From assembly GCA_003511885.1 (NCBI GenBank), contig DOIX01000128.1:3945-10454 (forward strand): a DNA stretch of 6,510 nt, written 5' to 3'. Shown in pieces: positions 4,648-6,510 of the stretch; the stretch's first letter is position 1; the number at the start of each line of letters is the position of its first letter. Under the pieces are notes generated by a model. The model worked only from the letters and a program-made list of their open reading frames with translations, was not told the DNA's origin and did no database searches. The stretch comes from Cyanobacteria bacterium UBA11153 (GTDB taxonomy: Bacteria > Cyanobacteriota > Cyanobacteriia > Cyanobacteriales > Coleofasciculaceae). The position numbers and the translations under genes were made by a program.

Positions 4648-4665
4648 CCATAAGGCACTACTCTC

Positions 4666-4695
4666 TTGACAGTACCCTACTTTTCTCAATATTTA
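4666..4695 (+). promoter_or_regulatory. Promoter for the membrane-gene cluster
   Basis: An exact TTGACA (4666-4671) is followed at 17-18 bp by a weak -10 (ATATTT or TATTTA, 4689-4695) that lies within an inverted repeat. Transcription would start near 4701, about 30 nt before the ATG. The pairing of a perfect -35 with a poor -10 suits a regulated promoter (inference). Confidence 0.5.
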
Positions 4696-4702
4696 TTGAG
4701 AA
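4683..4702. promoter_or_regulatory. Candidate operator TTCTCAAT-N4-ATTGAGAA
   Basis: A perfect 8-bp inverted repeat with a 4-bp AT spacer overlaps the predicted -10 and start region, a usual place for a repressor site. The half-sites recall Fur-type boxes in composition but in the opposite arrangement, so no regulator is named. Confidence 0.5.
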
Positions 4703-4732
4703 GTTTTCTAATTAAGAGGTGATAGTAGTCTC

Positions 4733-5368
4733 ATGCTGGCTAATCCATCCAATCCAGAAACTAACGATCCAGAAATTAATAGTTTTCCCAAACAGCTAGA
4801 CATCGCTACTGTTTGTATTTATGGGCTGGCGATTTTATCAGGGGGCTTATTTTTATTTTTGCCCTTTGTTAACCTTTTACATCATAGTCCTTGGCAAAGG
4901 TGGCTGGGGACAATTCATGGTTTCGCTTCTTTACTATCAATGGTAGTCATAGTTTATTTAGGACACCTAGCTTTTCCCTTATTGAGAGGCTCCAGCAAAA
5001 TCCTCTCCCAAATCCGTACTTTAACATTTTGGTCAACAGTATTAGCCTGTTTGGGCATTGCTACAGGTAATTTAGCCTATATGCGTTACAGGGCTGATAT
5101 CAGTTTTGGCGGGGCGAGGGCTTGGCTAAAGGAAAATTCTCCTTTAGGGCAATATGTTCTCATGGAGTATCACGAATTCAGCGTCTTATTTATTTTACCT
5201 TTAGGGGTGGCTTGCACCTGGATTTTGTGGAAATATGGCGATTCTATTTTGCAAAAGCCCAACCGCGCTGTTTTAACCGCTACCTGTCTGGCACTAATGG
5301 CGATGATGTTTTTTGCTATGGGTGGGATGGTTAGTGGTTTAGGTGTTGCCAAAATTCACGCTTTGTAA
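4733..5368 (+). CDS. Unrecognised five-helix membrane protein with intramembrane histidines
   Basis: A 211-residue membrane protein. After a polar N-terminus (1-22) there are about five hydrophobic helices near 25-48, 60-82, 97-116, 146-166 and 178-203. His62 and His78 lie 16 residues apart in helix 2 and His147 starts helix 4 (MEYHEFSVL); His50 and His51 end helix 1. Such spacing recalls bis-heme b-type cytochromes, where one helix carries two heme ligands about 13-16 residues apart, but the partner ligands are not complete, so heme binding is only a suggestion. The stretch GNLAYMRYR (112-120) closes helix 3. GAGGTGA ten bases before the ATG is a good match to the 16S rRNA tail and fixes the start. 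It is the first gene of a three-gene membrane cluster. Product and pathway are not recognised. Confidence 0.8.
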   Translation: MLANPSNPETNDPEINSFPKQLDIATVCIYGLAILSGGLFLFLPFVNLLHHSPWQRWLGTIHGFASLLSMVVIVYLGHLAFPLLRGSSKILSQIRTLTFWSTVLACLGIATGNLAYMRYRADISFGGARAWLKENSPLGQYVLMEYHEFSVLFILPLGVACTWILWKYGDSILQKPNRAVLTATCLALMAMMFFAMGGMVSGLGVAKIHAL

Positions 5369-5391
5369 TTTGCCCATCCAATTAACATCTT

Positions 5392-5445
5392 GCACTATCT
5401 TCAATTAAGGAAAGAAGGACACAGTATTTCATTTAAAGATAGTGC
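5392..5445. promoter_or_regulatory. Inverted repeat GCACTATCTT/AAGATAGTGC in the gene A-B spacer
   Basis: Exact 10-bp arms at 5392-5401 and 5436-5445 with a 34-base loop begin 24 bp after the stop of the first membrane gene. No T-run follows, so it is not a standard terminator. It could protect or process the mRNA between the genes, or be an intergenic repeat. Confidence 0.45.
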
Positions 5446-5503
5446 TATCAATATTGCTGATGGTGCGTTAGCTTGAGCGGAGGCATCCCTACAGATGCAG
5501 GCT

Positions 5504-5512
5504 TGGTATAAG
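5504..5512 (+). promoter_or_regulatory. Extended -10 TGGTATAAG before the second membrane gene
   Basis: A TGn-TATAAG element lies 41 bp before the ATG at 5553, without a clear -35 box. It suggests that the second and third membrane genes may also be transcribed separately from the first. Confidence 0.4.
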
Positions 5513-5552
5513 TCTAACTCGAAAAGATTTTGATTCAGGAGTAACCATACTA

Positions 5553-6029
5553 ATGACACAAGAAATATCTGGTAAATATGCCAAGCAACATCCTTGGTAT
5601 GGCTGGATTTGGGATGGCTGTAAAAAGTTTCCCAAATTTCTATCCCAAGGCTCCAAAAATCCTCCCACAACTAGTGGAATAGCAGCAGCAGCCTTAATTA
5701 GTGCGGGGATTGGCTGTTTTGCTATGATGGTAACCCATCACTTCTCTGATGCCGATAAAACGAAAACCATCGAAACAATGGTTTGGTCCCTAGGAAGTTG
5801 GATTCCAGGCAGCCATAATCCAGACAAAATGTGGGGAAATATTGGCAGCTATTCGGGGAAAGAAACGATGTTGCTGATAGGTTGGTTAGTAAGTTGGCCT
5901 ATATTACACCTACTCTGGAAAAACACAAATATTAAGGCAAAAACCATGATTCTTTGGTTCTTAGTCTTGATGATTGCTGCTACTGCCATGTCTTGGCATC
6001 CTATTTTCCCTTACTTACCTTTGACTTAG
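5553..6029 (+). CDS. Unrecognised three-helix membrane protein
   Basis: A 158-residue membrane protein. The N-terminus (1-38) is polar and aromatic-rich (HPWYGWIWDG). Hydrophobic helices lie at about 41-61, 105-122 and 130-147. Histidines sit at helix ends: His62-His63 after helix 1, His119 late in helix 2 and His149 after helix 3 (SWHPIFPY). The loop between helices 1 and 2 (64-104) is rich in Trp, Gly and Ser (VWSLGSWIPGSHNPDKMWGN) and is probably exposed on one side of the membrane. AGGAG eleven bases upstream supports the ATG. It lies 184 bp after the first membrane gene and 23 bp before the third. Metal or heme ligation by the histidines would be in keeping with its neighbour, but no family is recognised. 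Confidence 0.78.
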   Translation: MTQEISGKYAKQHPWYGWIWDGCKKFPKFLSQGSKNPPTTSGIAAAALISAGIGCFAMMVTHHFSDADKTKTIETMVWSLGSWIPGSHNPDKMWGNIGSYSGKETMLLIGWLVSWPILHLLWKNTNIKAKTMILWFLVLMIAATAMSWHPIFPYLPLT

Positions 6030-6052
6030 ATGAAAAAGGAGCGAATTTTACT

Positions 6053-6316
6053 ATGGAATCACCAACTAGACTGAATTATGTCAGAGAAATGCACAAAATT
6101 GTTTGGATTTTATTGGGCGTTTTTGCTTTATTTGCTGGTACTTTTCCCTCGGCTTGCTGGCGAGTTAGCAAAATGGATAAATTTAAAGGCTTTCACGTCA
6201 AATCTTTGTCTTTAGCAGGGAAGTGGGAGGATAGCGCTAAACAAGAAAAATCTCAGGATAGCGCTAGGGGAGGGAAGTCGTCATACAGTACTAATACAAT
6301 TCTGGAACATGACTAA
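6053..6316 (+). CDS. Small single-helix membrane protein, third gene of the cluster
   Basis: An 87-residue protein with one membrane helix at about 16-34 (IVWILLGVFALFAGTFPSAC), a short basic segment and a hydrophilic tail. His14 is just before the helix and Cys35 just after it. The tail carries a small repeat, EDSA and QDSA, from an exact 11-bp direct repeat GGATAGCGCTA (6229-6239, 6256-6266). AAGGAG eleven bases before the ATG supports this start, 23 bp after the stop of the preceding gene, so translation with it is likely. The frame is open further upstream to 5954, overlapping that gene, but without a start signal. Perhaps a small accessory subunit; no family is recognised. Confidence 0.62.
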   Translation: MESPTRLNYVREMHKIVWILLGVFALFAGTFPSACWRVSKMDKFKGFHVKSLSLAGKWEDSAKQEKSQDSARGGKSSYSTNTILEHD

Positions 6317-6342
6317 ATTCCCATAATTCCCACGCTATCTAA

Positions 6343-6368
6343 TAGGGTGCATTATGTAATGCACCCTA
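6343..6368. repeat. Palindromic repeat TAGGGTGCATTA-TG-TAATGCACCCTA
   Basis: Exact 12-bp arms around two central bases, 26 bp after the last membrane gene. It belongs with the GGTGCGTTA/TAACGCACC-like palindromes common in cyanobacterial spacers (recalled). No T-run follows, so a terminator role is uncertain. A half-copy, GGTGCGTTAGC, is at about 5462-5472. Confidence 0.75.
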
Positions 6369-6463
6369 CTGATATCCACAGTTTTATGTTTGCCTTCATT
6401 TTATAAGCTGCTACGCATTTAATTTGTATATCCCCACACCCCAAACCCCTTTCGATAAATTTA

Positions 6464-6510
6464 CTATCCAATTTCGATGCGCCGCAGCTGAGCATTCTTC
6501 CCTAGTCCCT
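6464..6510 (-). CDS. Possible last codons of a gene entering from the right edge
   Basis: One minus-strand frame reads in from the window edge as GLGKNAQLRRIEIG and stops at TAG (6466-6464). The composition is less repeat-like than its surroundings. Fourteen codons cannot establish a gene and the product is not recognisable. Confidence 0.2.
   Translation of the reverse strand, partial: GLGKNAQLRRIEIG

Noticed and set aside
4550..4669. 39-codon plus-strand ORF beginning MNLKRLQSLQ
   Set aside because: No ribosome-binding site, starts on the arm of a hairpin and ends within the TTGACA box; no family resemblance.
4683..4702. Classical Fur box
   Set aside because: The half-sites are in the reverse arrangement to TGAGAAT-N-ATTCTCA; only base composition is similar.
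5401..5670. 89-residue minus-strand ORF
   Set aside because: It overlaps the spacer and the start of the second membrane gene in antisense, with no start signal.
5954..6052. 33-residue upstream extension of the third membrane gene
   Set aside because: It overlaps the second gene in another frame; the ATG at 6053 has its own AAGGAG and the helix follows directly.

Overview
The window looks like a piece of a filamentous cyanobacterial chromosome. Three octamers GCGATCGC (HIP1, the marker palindrome of cyanobacterial genomes) occur at 985, 2781 and 3096. Several intergenic stretches are built from 7-bp tandem repeats, the pattern of cyanobacterial STRR sequences. Several proteins (phasin-like protein, two-cluster zinc-ribbon protein, secreted 109-residue protein, DUF4231 protein) have the look of cyanobacterial conserved proteins. 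No rRNA, tRNA, CRISPR array or intact transposase is visible. Gene density is modest and the spacers are rich in repeats.

Layout. Region 1-2450 holds a divergent pair: a DUF4231 four-helix membrane protein on the minus strand (106-966) and a serine alpha/beta hydrolase on the plus strand (1502-2404). Between them lies a 535-bp repeat-rich spacer with a possible decayed small ORF, two heptamer arrays and a strong G-quadruplex motif. Each gene of the pair is followed, in its own sense, by a copy of the same 43-bp element (4-46 and 2406-2448). Region 2450-3480 holds a small secreted protein (2496-2825) and a membrane-anchored FKBP-type prolyl isomerase (2895-3458, minus) that converge on a perfect 26-bp palindrome, a likely bidirectional terminator. 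The FKBP gene uses a TTG start set by a perfect AGGAGG ribosome-binding site. Region 3580-4400 holds a phasin-like coiled-coil protein (minus) and a tail-anchored protein with two zinc clusters (plus). They are separated by a spacer that is almost entirely one degenerate 7-bp array.

Region 4400-6316 is the least explained and most interesting part. Three consecutive plus-strand genes encode unrecognised membrane proteins: 211 residues with about five helices, 158 residues with three helices, and 87 residues with one helix. The first two carry histidines in or at the ends of their helices, so an electron-transfer or metal/heme membrane complex is a possibility, but only an inference. Upstream there is a consensus -35 box, an eight-plus-eight inverted repeat in the -10 region that looks like an operator, and a divergent promoter-plus-terminator arrangement on the minus strand that could make a small RNA of about 120 nt or a 21-residue peptide.

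The last 190 bases hold a palindromic repeat and, at the very edge, possibly the last codons of a minus-strand gene. No functional link is visible between the left (1-4400) genes and the three-gene membrane cluster; most genes seem to be transcribed singly.
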